From contig VXCM01002847.1 in the NCBI GenBank assembly GCA_014773175.1, positions 1 through 64,000 on the forward strand: a DNA stretch of 64,000 nucleotides, given 5' to 3'. Position 1 is the stretch's first letter, and the number at the start of each line of letters is the position of its first letter. Made by a program: the position numbers and the translations under genes. The notes below the pieces were generated by a model. That model was not told the DNA's origin. It ran no database searches and saw nothing but the letters and a program-made list of their open reading frames with translations. Positions 35,535-46,008 of this stretch are shown here, piece after piece. The stretch comes from Lucifuga dentata (Eukaryota; Chordata; Actinopteri; Ophidiiformes; Bythitidae).

Positions 35535-36090
35535 CATTCAAGAACCATACTATCTATTTTTCATCAGTATGAAATCTGGGCGATATTCTAAACTGTATTT
35601 GTCTCGTGTGTTAGTGATCAGTACATTTGATAGATAAAAACACTCAACTGATCACTTTATTTAAATGGAAAGTTTTGATCTGATATTGCAGACATTCTAG
35701 TGGTGCTGAGACTCTTCATCAAACACCAATCTCAGCACGCTGTGTCTCTCTCTTGCACAACTAACACACACATTACCCTCCACCACTGGACTCCTGATAG
35801 TGTGTGGATGTAGCTGCAGCTTTCTGTCCCTTCTCTCTTAAAATGTGGAGTTCTAAATCAGAATTTACGTTTCCTTGCTGACTTAACGTGTCCAGATGAA
35901 TCAGGATATAAATCATGACACTTGTAAATGAAGCAGCTCATTACTGACATTTGAGACACACCTTCCAATAACATGTCGCTAATGAGACAACAATGCTCTG
36001 ATTAATGTAATGGAAGCTTTATGAATGAGCTTCAGTTATCGTGGCATGTATTTAGCATGACACTGTGTGGTTATCATAATTTTCTTAAGA
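35535..36090. mobile_element. repeat family C, copy 3
   Basis: TCATCAGTATGAAATCTGGG, GTGTTAGTGATCAGTACATT, CAACTGATCACTTTATTT, GATGAATCAGGATATAAATC and GCTTTATGAATGAGCTTCA are shared in the same order with copies 1 and 2. The left end is missing. Confidence 0.7.
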
Positions 36091-36897
36091 ATAGTGCCCA
36101 TAGTGTGCAGGGGGTTTGAGTGGGGGCAGCAGTACCTGTTGTGGGTCTGTGATATATGACATCTGTTTTCCTGATCAGAGGACCAGCCATCATGTGGACT
36201 TTGGTGAAGACCACATGATGGCTCTTTTTACATAGTTAAAGAGATGTTATGTCACATACAGAGTCGTTAAGTCACGTAGTTACAGAGACATTGCATCACA
36301 TTGTTACTTTTCACTCAGCATTTTTACATGCAGATTAAAATTTTGATTATACTCAGATTAATTAAATAAATCAAGTTTTTCAAACATCATGTAAACCCCA
36401 TAATTAGACTGAAATCATCCTAAGTCAGAGTAAACTTACTGTGAGTAACAGATTATGTGAATGGATTTCTAAACATAACATAATCAGGATATGACACCTC
36501 CACATGTGTTTCCTAATCTGATGACTCTCCTCATGATTACACAACACATCATGTATGTTCAGAGAAACACAGAATCCTGTTGCTGACATTATTGCATAAT
36601 TAGAAGATAAATAATGGGAGTATAATGAGCATGTAAAGGTGCTGGTTGGTTTACTATTTTCATGGGTCACTTGTATGTTGATGAGCTTAAGTCATGAACA
36701 GGATCTTTGATGTATAGAAACACGAACTCATTTGCTGTATTTACTCTTCAGAGAGGTTTTCTTTGTAGCTCTGTTGTGCTACAGAGAATCTGCCTGCTAG
36801 TCACCAATCCTTTATTTATTCTGTTCCTGGTTTGTCACATTCTCAAAGAGCATGTGGAATGTGCACATGATGACTTCATGTGCTGAGAAATGTGAAC

Positions 36898-37502
36898 TTA
36901 AAAGACTATACTGATGGTTTTATATTTTTAAACCAACAAATGCTACCTGAATACACATTACATTATTGGCAACCATTTTCCAAAACTTTATTTTAGTTAA
37001 GTATTTTAGTATTTTAGTTTTCCTGTTATTTTGCCAAATCTGCTAATCTTTTAAAATCAAATGTTCAGATGATATATCCACCTTAAAACTCAATGTTTCA
37101 CCTGCTAACACATATGAATGATTGTATATAAGGCATAGTGGTTTTAATTTCTCTGTAAAAACCATTTTCTCCTGGGACTACATTCCCTAATGGAGACATA
37201 AATTTTCTTCCGTGTAGCTACATGTTGGATCAGTCAAATAACTTGGACAGAAAATAAGAATGACGTTTTATTCTCTGTTATGGATTATTTATCTCAAGCA
37301 CATTTCATGTCTCTACAAGTTGATTTTTATATAGTACTGGAATGAACTGAAACCCATGTCAGTTTGGAAGGTAGAAAAAACAATTCTAATATTTACTGCT
37401 CTAGAATGTTTTGTACAATGGTTGTCAGTAACGTAACATGTAGGTTGTATTTATTGGGTTTAAACTCAAACCTTGCAAAACCACTGATGTGGTCCTTTAA
37501 GG
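36898..37502 (+). mobile_element. TTAA-type MITE, subfamily B, full length
   Basis: About 605 bp between TTAA sites. Left end AAGACTATACTGATGGTTTT; right end AAACCACTGATGTGGTCCTTTAA. It shares the central plan with subfamily A (TTGCCAAATCTGCTAATCTT, CTGGGACTACATTCCC, TTGATTTTTATATAG) but is clearly more diverged. Confidence 0.82.
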
Positions 37503-38030
37503 ATTTAAATACAATACAACATTTGGGTACAGATAAATATTGTTAAGAGGAAGATGTAATTAAACTTTGGAGGTGATCCAGATCATATTCTGGATCCAGG
37601 ATCAAGAAGAAATTTCTGTGCCTATAAAATTGTGAATGAAACGCATACACGTCCTCAAACTGAAAATGTATGCATATGTCTGCTTTCTCATGAATAATCA
37701 GTGGGGGGGGGGGNGAGAGACAGAGACAGAGAGAGAGAGAGAGAGAGAGAATTGAATTTTAAACTCTCCTTTATTCACACTGTTGAACTGTGTACATCTC
37801 AGCAAATCCAGATCACATCAACACACACACAAAAATAATTACAATAAAATAAAAAATTTATAATAAATATTAATAGCAAAAGCTGCTTCAGAAATGAAGC
37901 ATCAGAGCTTCATCCTGAGCAGAACACAGGACGTCTCCAACATACCAGGTGTGTCTGAAAGGGTCCACCTCACCTATCAGCTCATAGTACTTAATAATAA
38001 CACTTACATCATCTATCACCTCATAATACT

Positions 38031-38660
38031 TACCATATATGCTCGAGTATAAGCCAAGTTTTATTACAAAATTTCACAAAGCAAATCGGGGGTTGGCTTA
38101 TACACGAAAAATTCAAATTTGATCCCAGAGAAGGAAATTTCCAGGGGTGCAAATACTACCATTACCACTACCATGGAAAATAGTTTAAATCATACCTTAG
38201 AATGAGATATTTCCTGACTAAACATCTTATCAGCACATTTTGCAGCTTCCAGTAAGCTCTGCTGTGATTGGTCAAAGACAAAAGAATGGGCCAATCAGAG
38301 CCAACCTCATATACCGGTACAGTACCGTTATTTTATAGTCTCGTTCAAAGTCATGTTTTGTGCTTTATTAGCAAGAAGCCTGAGATCAGATACAACGCTA
38401 CACAGAGCAGGACTGCATGAACTGACTGGTGATTCAGACGAGGAAGAGGAGTCCAGAAAACTTAATGTCAGCTAATGTCAGTTACAGTAATCAGCTGCTG
38501 AAATAAATATCATGTTTACCAGTACGTGGACTATTTTCAGAAAATCACAGGAATACTATGACAATACCCAGAAAAAGCAGGTAATTTGCTAAACTAATAA
38601 ATTGATGGAACAACATCAGGCTTATATACAAGATCAGCTTATGCTCCAGTATATACAGTA
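38031..38660. mobile_element. non-autonomous DNA transposon with GAGTATAAGCC ends
   Basis: Left end TACCATATATGCTCGAGTAT followed by AAGCC. The complement of the right end is GTACTGTATATACTGGAGCA followed by TAAGC. These are imperfect inverted repeats of about 25 bp. No open frame. A second, partial copy lies reversed at about 59039-59205. Confidence 0.7.
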
Positions 38661-38869
38661 CTTCATACTGAGCCACAGCATGAAAACAGCATTCATCACT
38701 GGCCCTTTACCAGTTGAAGCTTACAATACATCCTAAGCTCCACCGTTTTTTAAGACTGGTGGAGCTGGTGTTCCATCAGAATCAGAATTATTTTATAATA
38801 CAAGTGCACAAGGAATTCCTCTTGGTGTCAGAAAACAAATAATAGTATGAGTATAAACAATATTTGGTT

Positions 38870-38905
<36 letters not shown>
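38870..38905. repeat. (GA)n microsatellite
   Basis: GA run of about 34 bp. Just upstream, CAGAATCAGAATTATTTTAT and CAAGTGCACAAGGAATTCCT resemble a widespread fish retroelement tail. No gene in 37.5-39.5 kb. Confidence 0.85.
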
Positions 38906-38907
<2 letters not shown>

Positions 38908-39884
38908 GAAGTCAGAGTCCAGTACAGAGTACTTCAGTGTGAGTACATCCACCTTTAAATACTTCAACATTATTACCTTCACTTTGACTTTTTCATTTTG
39001 CTTAGCCAGCTTTTTTCCTGCTGTCTGATGTTTGGACATGTTTCATGTATTATCTTACGCTAAATATTCTATTTAAAATAATCTGTGCAGGTTCTTTCAT
39101 ATGAAGAGTTGCAGAAACAGATAATTTCATTTAAATAAAAAAAACTGTAAAAGTCATGTTCTTTTTTGTGCATTCCTGTTAATATCAATTAATGGGATGT
39201 GTGGTTAAAATTGAAAAGAAAAAAAAAAAAAAAGAACACAAGTTAACATAAAGGTAGAATGCACAAATAAAATATATCGCTTTACAAATTTGTAAAAATG
39301 GGTCTTATCTGTTTTTGTAAATGAACTCTTCATATTTTAATTTTAATTTACCGTAAAGTACTTTTCTCAGTTTTATTGTGATTTTACCCCCGTCCTGCTG
39401 TTTATCATGGTGCGTATGATTTGTAGCTGCTTTATTTTCATTTATGAATGGGGTGAATGTCAAGTATTGATCTGTAGCTGTCAGACAGCAGCAGATATTT
39501 GGATTTATGTTGTATTAAATCAAATGTTTCGACACAGCAGCGCCTCAGAATATCCAGACTGCCCAGCAGCCAGACGTTCATCAGCACAGATCATGATGCA
39601 GGTAAGCCCTCACAGTCCAGACTGATCATCAGGCCAAAGCTTCCAGAGTTTTTGAAGACAGGATCATCAGGCCGGCCCTAAGCACTGTGGGGCCCTAAGC
39701 AGAAGTGCCTCCTCAAACCTGGCCAGAACAAAATTATAAAGGCCAGTTTAACCAATATTTCCAGGAAATTTTATTTTTAAACACACCAAACATAAGTAAT
39801 AAAAAAAAAAAAATCTTTGAAATAAAATTACATTGCTGTGCAAATTAACAAGAACTTTTAGTTAACATTGTTGTTATGCAATTT

Positions 39885-40413
39885 TCATAATGTAAAGTTA
39901 CTGACAATCATTTCCCAAAGGATAAAACCGTATTTCAGTTTTCCTGATATTTTGCAAAATCTCTTAATCTTTCAAAATCAAATATTCAAGCAATATTACA
40001 TTACACATAATATTACACAGCCTTATGAAGTCACAGTCCTTTAAATTTTTCTATAAACACAGGTCTTCTTTTGGGACTATATTCCCTGGTGGAGGCATAC
40101 ATTCACTCCACGCTTTTTATTGCACTTAAACAGCAAAATTACAAAAGTTCGAAAAAACCTGAATACACGTCTTGTTGGTGATGATGGATTACCTATCCCA
40201 AGAACATTTCAAGTATCAACAAGTTAATTTTAATAGCAGAATGAACTGAAACCAATGGAGGTCTGGAAGGTAGGAAAAACATTTTTAATTCACCGTTCCA
40301 GTAGTATGCTTTAGGAAATGATTGTCAGTAATGTTACGTGTATGAAAATTGAATATATTAGGCTCAAACAGATGGGTGGTATGGTACAAAATGGGTGGTA
40401 TGTTCCTTTAAGA
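39885..40413 (+). mobile_element. TTAA-type MITE, subfamily A, 5'-truncated
   Basis: Begins inside the left terminal repeat (TGTAAAGTTACTGACAATCA) and runs to TGGTATGTTCCTTTAA. The right end has a small duplication (GATGGGTGGTATGG twice). It lies in intron 1 of the MFAP4-like gene. Confidence 0.8.
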
Positions 40414-41796
40414 GAAGTAATACCATCTTGTGTCCAACTTGTTAAACAGTAAATGATATGAGAAATAATCATTGAGTGTACATCTTAGCTGCCTGCATTG
40501 ACATAATGTTACAAGTGAATGAATTTAAAATTGGTGAGATTGAATTTAACTCTTTTGCAAACCTTTTTTTTTTTTTTTAACCTGAGCCTTAAAAGATTAG
40601 TTAGAATCAATTAGGACTCCAAGGTACTTGTATTCTGACACGACCTGTATCTTCTCTCCTCCTACAATAATGTCTGGTTGGACACTTGAACTGTTTGTCT
40701 CAGTAAAGAACATGCAGACAGTTTTAGACTCATTTAGCTGCAGACAACAGTGATCTAACCAAGTTGTAACTGGGCCATAGATTTTGTGCGAACATTAGTA
40801 ACTTGTGCTGTATTACTACATGTACATAAATTACTGTATCATCTGCATACATTTGGATGATGTTAGTTTCAGGACAGACAGATCAGTTCAAGAGTCTCAG
40901 AAGTACATGTGATGAAACATGACCTCCCCTCTCTTTCAGCTGGTATCAGCCATCCTCCTCGTCCTGGCTCCACTTTTGGTGCATTCCTACCCAAAAGACT
41001 GCAAGCAGATTCATATCAACAGCCCCAAACTTCCCAATGGAGTGTACACCATCTATCCCATTGGAGCCACATCTGATATGCTGGTATGTTCATCCTCTCT
41101 GGCACGTTAGCAGAACATCCATCCATGTGCAGCTCTGAAGCTGATGTGCAAAGCGATGCTGATCATTGTTTGTATGAATTAGTTTTATGTGAACATTATG
41201 AACAGGGTCCAACAAGATGAACCAGCATGTGTAACTTCTACACTAACATGTATGTTACTGTTCTCCTTGTAGAACATGCAGAGTTTTTGTCTGTTACCAC
41301 TTTTAATTTTTATTCTTTCTGGTGGAGACGTTTGATAAAAGCAGCAATAAGCTGATTCTGTATCTGTACTGCTGGTATTAAATCCAAAACACAAAGAATC
41401 ATAGTATCCATCTTTAAAATATCATCATGATATCTGAAGGCATTTTTGCTATGATATTCCAGATGATATGGACAATGTAACACTGAAAAATGTTAAACTC
41501 AACTAAACTAATTTAAACTTAAATACGCTCTGAAGTCCAAATCCACCACAAGCCAAGAACTCACCTGAAGTTAGCGGAGCAGCTAAGCTAACACTGTTAG
41601 CGGCTAAGTTAACACTATTCATACATCATAACAAAAAGTCACCACTGACAAGTCTCCGCTTCACTAATTTTACTCCACTGTTAGGTTTTTGACTCAGTCA
41701 AGCTATGCTTGACTGAGTCAGCATCACTTCCTGTTTGTTTTGTCCTCCTCATGTGACTTTCTTGGTGTTTCTGCTTCAGGTGGAGAAACTAATTTG

Positions 41797-41931
41797 TGTG
41801 TTTCCACCTTTAGCTGTTAGCCAGTTAGCTTGTAGCTGAACCATTTCAAATAACAGGAAATAANTGTGTTTCCACCTTTAGCTGTTAGCCAGTTAGCTTG
41901 TAGCTGAACCATTTCAAATAACAGGAAATAA
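41797..41931. other. assembly junction: 67-bp false duplication around N at 41864
   Basis: 41797-41863 equals 41865-41931. It lies in intron 2 of the MFAP4-like gene and does not touch exons. Confidence 0.85.
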
Positions 41932-42828
41932 TTCATCAGATGCTGCTACTTTCAGACATGATTGTTTAGTTTCTTGACATTTTTTTTAATATATAAAGAA
42001 TTATACTGTTATTATCATGAATGCAACAAAAATGACAAAAGATAACATGTTTAATATTTGAGCTGTGTTTTATTCTTCTTCTTACAAATATACATAAGAC
42101 TAATTTACAGTACATAGATATTTGTGTACATTTGTTATTGCATATAAATTTGCTAATATGTATTTATTTACATGTGTGTAGGCGTACTGTGACATGTCAA
42201 TGCTTGGAGGTGGCTGGACGGTAAGAATCACAACACATCATAACAGTACATTTAGTTATCTGACATTATAACCACATGATGTGTACACTTACATAAACTT
42301 TATTCAGCAAAAATCAGGAGTAAGGAGAAGGGAGGCAGAGTCTTCATGTGTGTAGGTGCTGCGGGAGTATGGGGTACCGAGTTCGTTGACACGGGCTACC
42401 CGGTCCCTGTACAACCAAAGCCAGAGCTGTGTCCACATCCTCGGCACTAAATCAGACCTGTTTTTGGTGGGCATTGGACTCCGCCAGGGCTGCCCCTTGT
42501 CACCAATCCTGTTTGTGATTTTCATGGACAGGATTTCAAGGCACAGTCAGGGATTGGAGGGTGTCCAGTTTGGTGACCTCAGAATTGCATCTCTGCTTTT
42601 TGCAGATGATGTGGTTCTGCTGGCTTCATCAGACAGTGACCTTCGATGCACACTGAGCAGGTTTGAGGCCGAGTGTGAAGTGACTGGGATGAGAATCAGC
42701 ACCTCCAAGTCTGAGACCATGGTGCTCTGCAGGAAAAAGGTGGACTGTTCCCTCCAGTTTAGAGGGGAGTCACTACCCCAGACAGAGGAGTTTAAGTATC
42801 TTGGGGTCTTGTTCAAGAGTGAGGGTAG

Positions 42829-42963
42829 GATGGAGCATGAGATTGATAGATGGATTGGTGCAGCGTCCGAGGTCCTACGGACGCTGTACCGGACCNGATG
42901 GAGCATGAGATTGATAGATGGATTGGTGCAGCGTCCGAGGTCCTACGGACGCTGTACCGGACC
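42829..42963. other. assembly junction: 67-bp false duplication around N at 42896
   Basis: 42829-42895 equals 42897-42963, in the LINE frame. It shifts the reading frame artificially. Confidence 0.9.
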
Positions 42964-43026
42964 ATCATGGTGAAGAGGGAGCTGAGCCAGAAGGCGAGGC
43001 TCTCAATTTACCAATCAATATACGTT

Positions 43027-43149
43027 CCTATCCTCACCTATGGTCATGAGCTCTGGGTAATGACCGAAAGGACAAGATCGCGGATACNCCTATCCTCACC
43101 TATGGTCATGAGCTCTGGGTAATGACCGAAAGGACAAGATCGCGGATAC
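43027..43149. other. assembly junction: 61-bp false duplication around N at 43088
   Basis: 43027-43087 equals 43089-43149, repeating the codons for YGHELWVMTERTRSRI. Confidence 0.9.
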
Positions 43150-43554
43150 AAGTGATGGAAATGAGGTTCCTCTGTAGGGTGTCTGGCCTCACTCTCAGGG
43201 ACAGGGTGAGAAGCTTGGACATCCGGGAGGGACTCGGAGTAGAGCCGCTGCTCCTCTGTATTGAAAGGAGTCAGTTGAGGTGGTTTGGGCGCCTAATAAG
43301 GATGCCCCCTGGTCGATTCCCTAGGGAGGTCTTCCAGGCACATCCAACTGGGAAGAGGCCCCGGGGAAGACCCAGGACACGCTGGAGGGATTACATCTCC
43401 CGGCTGGCCTGGGAACGCCTCGGAGTCCCCCAGAAGGAGTTAGAGGGCCTGGCCAGGGACAGAGAAGTGTGGGCCGGTCTGCTTAGTCTGCTGCCACTGT
43501 GACCAGGACCCGGATGAGTGGAGGATAATGGATGGATGGAGTCATGTTTCAAGT

Positions 43555-43738
43555 CTCTACTAGTTTACTTTTATAGCGTGCTGGAATGAACAAAAACCAA
43601 TGGCAGTCTGGAAGGTAGGAAAAACAATTCCAAAATGTACTGCTGTTTTGCAAAATGTTGGCAGTAACATAACATGTACAGTATGTGGGTTATATTTATT
43701 GGCTTAAACATGAAAAATCACTGGTATTATCCTTTAAG
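43555..43738 (+). mobile_element. MITE subfamily B, right part
   Basis: From AGCGTGCTGGAATGAACAA to AAAATCACTGGTATTATCCTTTAA. It directly follows the LINE tail and ends about 75 bp before exon 4 of the MFAP4-like gene. Confidence 0.75.
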
Positions 43739-44744
43739 GACTGAATTTACTCAGCTGAAAAAGCCTGAGGTTTGCATGTGTGATGTCTGGGTTTTCCTGA
43801 TGGTGCGTTTAGGTGATCCAGAGGAGGATGGATGGCACAGTGAACTTCTACAGAGGCTGGGACGCGTACAAGACTGGCTTTGGTAATTCTGCTGGAGAAT
43901 ACTGGCTCGGTGAGAAAGTGGAATATGTGGATTTTCATTTTTTACTCCAAACCGCAAACAAGACACATTTCTGTCTGAACACAAATTAGTCTTTTCCTTG
44001 CAGCTTTTCTGCGTGTCTTAAGTGGGCGAGACTGAGACTTGTCAAAAAGACACAAGTCAGGGAAACACGGAAGCATTGAAACGCATCCTAGGTCGTGTAA
44101 TCCTGCAACAAGAATACTGCTTTAATTTTCGTGCTTTATTTTATTTTGGCATTACCAAAGCAAAAGTGTAAAAAATGGAAATTGAGAATGAAAATATAGA
44201 AATTGGAGTTATACTTCTACAAACGGCTTTATATGTCAGGAGATGTTTTGATATTCATTTTTTCTGAGTGGGCAATAAAACTATTTTCAAAAAGAGCTTG
44301 TGAAATTTGTTTTCTGACTCCAATGAACAGAACATGCATGGAGCCCTCACGTTTTCACATGATCATATTTCATTTTATATTGAAAATGAAATACGACCAT
44401 GTGAAAATGTGAGGCAGACTTACCATGAAAACCTATGAAAAATGTATCCCAGAACAAAACTGTATGTTCCCAAACTATAACACCTAAGTGTGTGTGTGTG
44501 CGTGTGCGTGTGTGTGCGTGTGCAGGTCTGGAGAACATCCACCAGCTGACTGCTGGGAGAAAAACTGAGCTGCTGGTGTTAATGGAGGACTTTGAAGGAA
44601 AGACAGCGCACACAAAATACTCTGACTTTTCAGTTGGCGATGAGGCCAGTAACTACAAACTGAAAGTGTCTGATTTCCAAGATGGAGGAGCAGGTGAACA
44701 AACATCTGTACTTTATTTCTTATATTGTTAATTATCATGCTTGT

Positions 44745-45345
44745 TGTAGCGGCAACATGTTAGCTTAGCAGTGGTAGTAATGATTTTAATAGTTATAGTG
44801 CTTGTTGTAACAGTAATGTGTTAGCGTAGCAGCAGTAGTAGTGACTTTAATAGTTATAGTGCTTGTTGTAACAGTAATGTGTTAGCATAGCAATGGTAGT
44901 AGTGACTTTAATAGTTATAGTGCTTGTAACAGTAATGTGTTAGCGTAGCAGCAGTAGTAATAACTTTAATAGTTATGGTGCCTGCTGTAGCGGTAACGTG
45001 TTAACATAGCAGCAGTAGCAATGACTTTAATAGTTATAGTGCCTGTTGTAGTGGTAATGGTAACATGTTAGCATAGCAGCGGTAGTAGTGACTTTAATAG
45101 TTATAGTGCCTGTTGTAGCAGTAATGTGTTAGCATAGCAGCAGTAGTAGTGACTTTAAGAGTTCTAGTGCTTGCTGTAGCGGTAATGTGTTAGCGTAGCA
45201 GCAGTAGTAATGACTTTAATAGTAGTGTTTGATGTAACAGTAATGTGTTAGCGTAGCAGCAGTAGTAATGACTTTAATAGTTATAGTGCCTGTTGTAGCA
45301 GTAACGTGTTAGCATAGCAGTGGTAGTAGTGACTTTAATAGTTAT
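44745..45345. repeat. 61-bp minisatellite in MFAP4-like intron 5
   Basis: About 10 units, each with TGTGTTAGC(A/G)TAGCAGCAGTAGTAGTGA and TTTAATAGTTATAGTGC. Most are 61 bp, with small indels. The array ends about 135 bp before the last exon, the one carrying the premature stop. Confidence 0.93.
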
Positions 45346-45825
45346 CCATATAGTCAAAGTGACTGAACTTCTGGCACTACACCACACACTAATAGTATAA
45401 CTAATGTGACAGTAGTTAGTGATAATCTTGATGTCAGAGGTGGTGTTGTGATTGTACATTTTGGGTCTCCTGTTTCTATAGGAGACTCCCTGACACATCA
45501 CAACGGAATGCAGTTCTCCACCTACGATAAAGATCACGATATTGCACCCAACAGAAACTGTGCCAGGGAGTTCATCGGAGCGTTCTAGTACACACAATGT
45601 CACTGGACAAACCCCAATGGAGTTTATCGCTACGGGTATGATGCCAAGCCCGCTGTGGGAGTGGCCTGGTCCAGTTGGAAGTCACTTAACTACTCCCTGA
45701 AGTTCAGCGCCTGGTTGATTCGTCCACTCAAATAGAGAACCAGCAGCAGCTTGAGCTCGCACCTACAAAGATAGCAATAATGCACATACGTGTTGAATCT
45801 GAATTATCATTGGCTGTACAATGAC

Positions 45826-45831
45826 AATAAA
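45826..45831 (+). terminator. poly(A) signal of MFAP4-like gene
   Basis: AATAAA 91 bp after the natural stop codon. Confidence 0.7.
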
Positions 45832-46008
45832 AGAGAAAGTCAGCAAAGAGCTGAAGTGTTTTGGTGTGTTTATGGTGTGGGGGGTTGTGGGTTTTAGCCA
45901 TGCTCATGGAATGGCAGTGTTGGTCTGTTCTGTCTGTGGTGAAGCACCTTGAGAACCGTTAGATGAGATTTACATGAAGATGATGAAATTTAATCTGCAT
46001 GAAATTTA

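Larger units (their letters stand above)
42354..43535 (+). mobile_element. RTE/Rex3-like LINE, 5'-truncated reverse transcriptase
   Basis: The frame starts inside the reverse transcriptase (VLREYGVPSSL), continues with LRQGCPLSPILFVIFMDRIS and the catalytic box LLFADDVVLLASS, then EEFKYLGVLF, IYVPILTYGHELWVMTERT, QLRWFGRLIRMPPGR and RPRGRPRTRWRDYISRLAWE, and ends LLSLLPL* at 43500. The 3' end is (ATGG)n, as in Rex3-type elements. The frame looks broken twice, at N 42896 and N 43088, but each break is a 67- or 61-bp artificial duplication. Without those the frame appears open. The N-terminal endonuclease part is missing. It is inserted in sense in intron 3 of the MFAP4-like gene. Confidence 0.88.
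39593..45735 (+). pseudogene. MFAP4-like fibrinogen-domain lectin gene with in-frame stop
   Basis: MFAP4-type proteins are secreted fibrinogen-related lectins or matrix glycoproteins that bind microfibrils or glycans; fish have many copies. Six coding exons fit in phase: 39593-39601 (MMQ), 40940-41083, 42182-42220, 43813-43909, 44526-44693 and 45482-45735, for 236 codons plus stop. A signal peptide (LVSAILLVLAPLLVHS) precedes [43 protein letters not shown] and GEYWLGLEN. The calcium site DKDHDI and Cys pairs (NCAREF, CHWTN) follow. At 45586-45588 a TAG stands where relatives have Trp (GAF-W-Y). The remaining 48 codons stay open to a natural stop at 45733. One G-to-A change or base-call error explains it. 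The start exon is inferred from a perfect CAG|GTAAGC donor. Confidence 0.85.
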
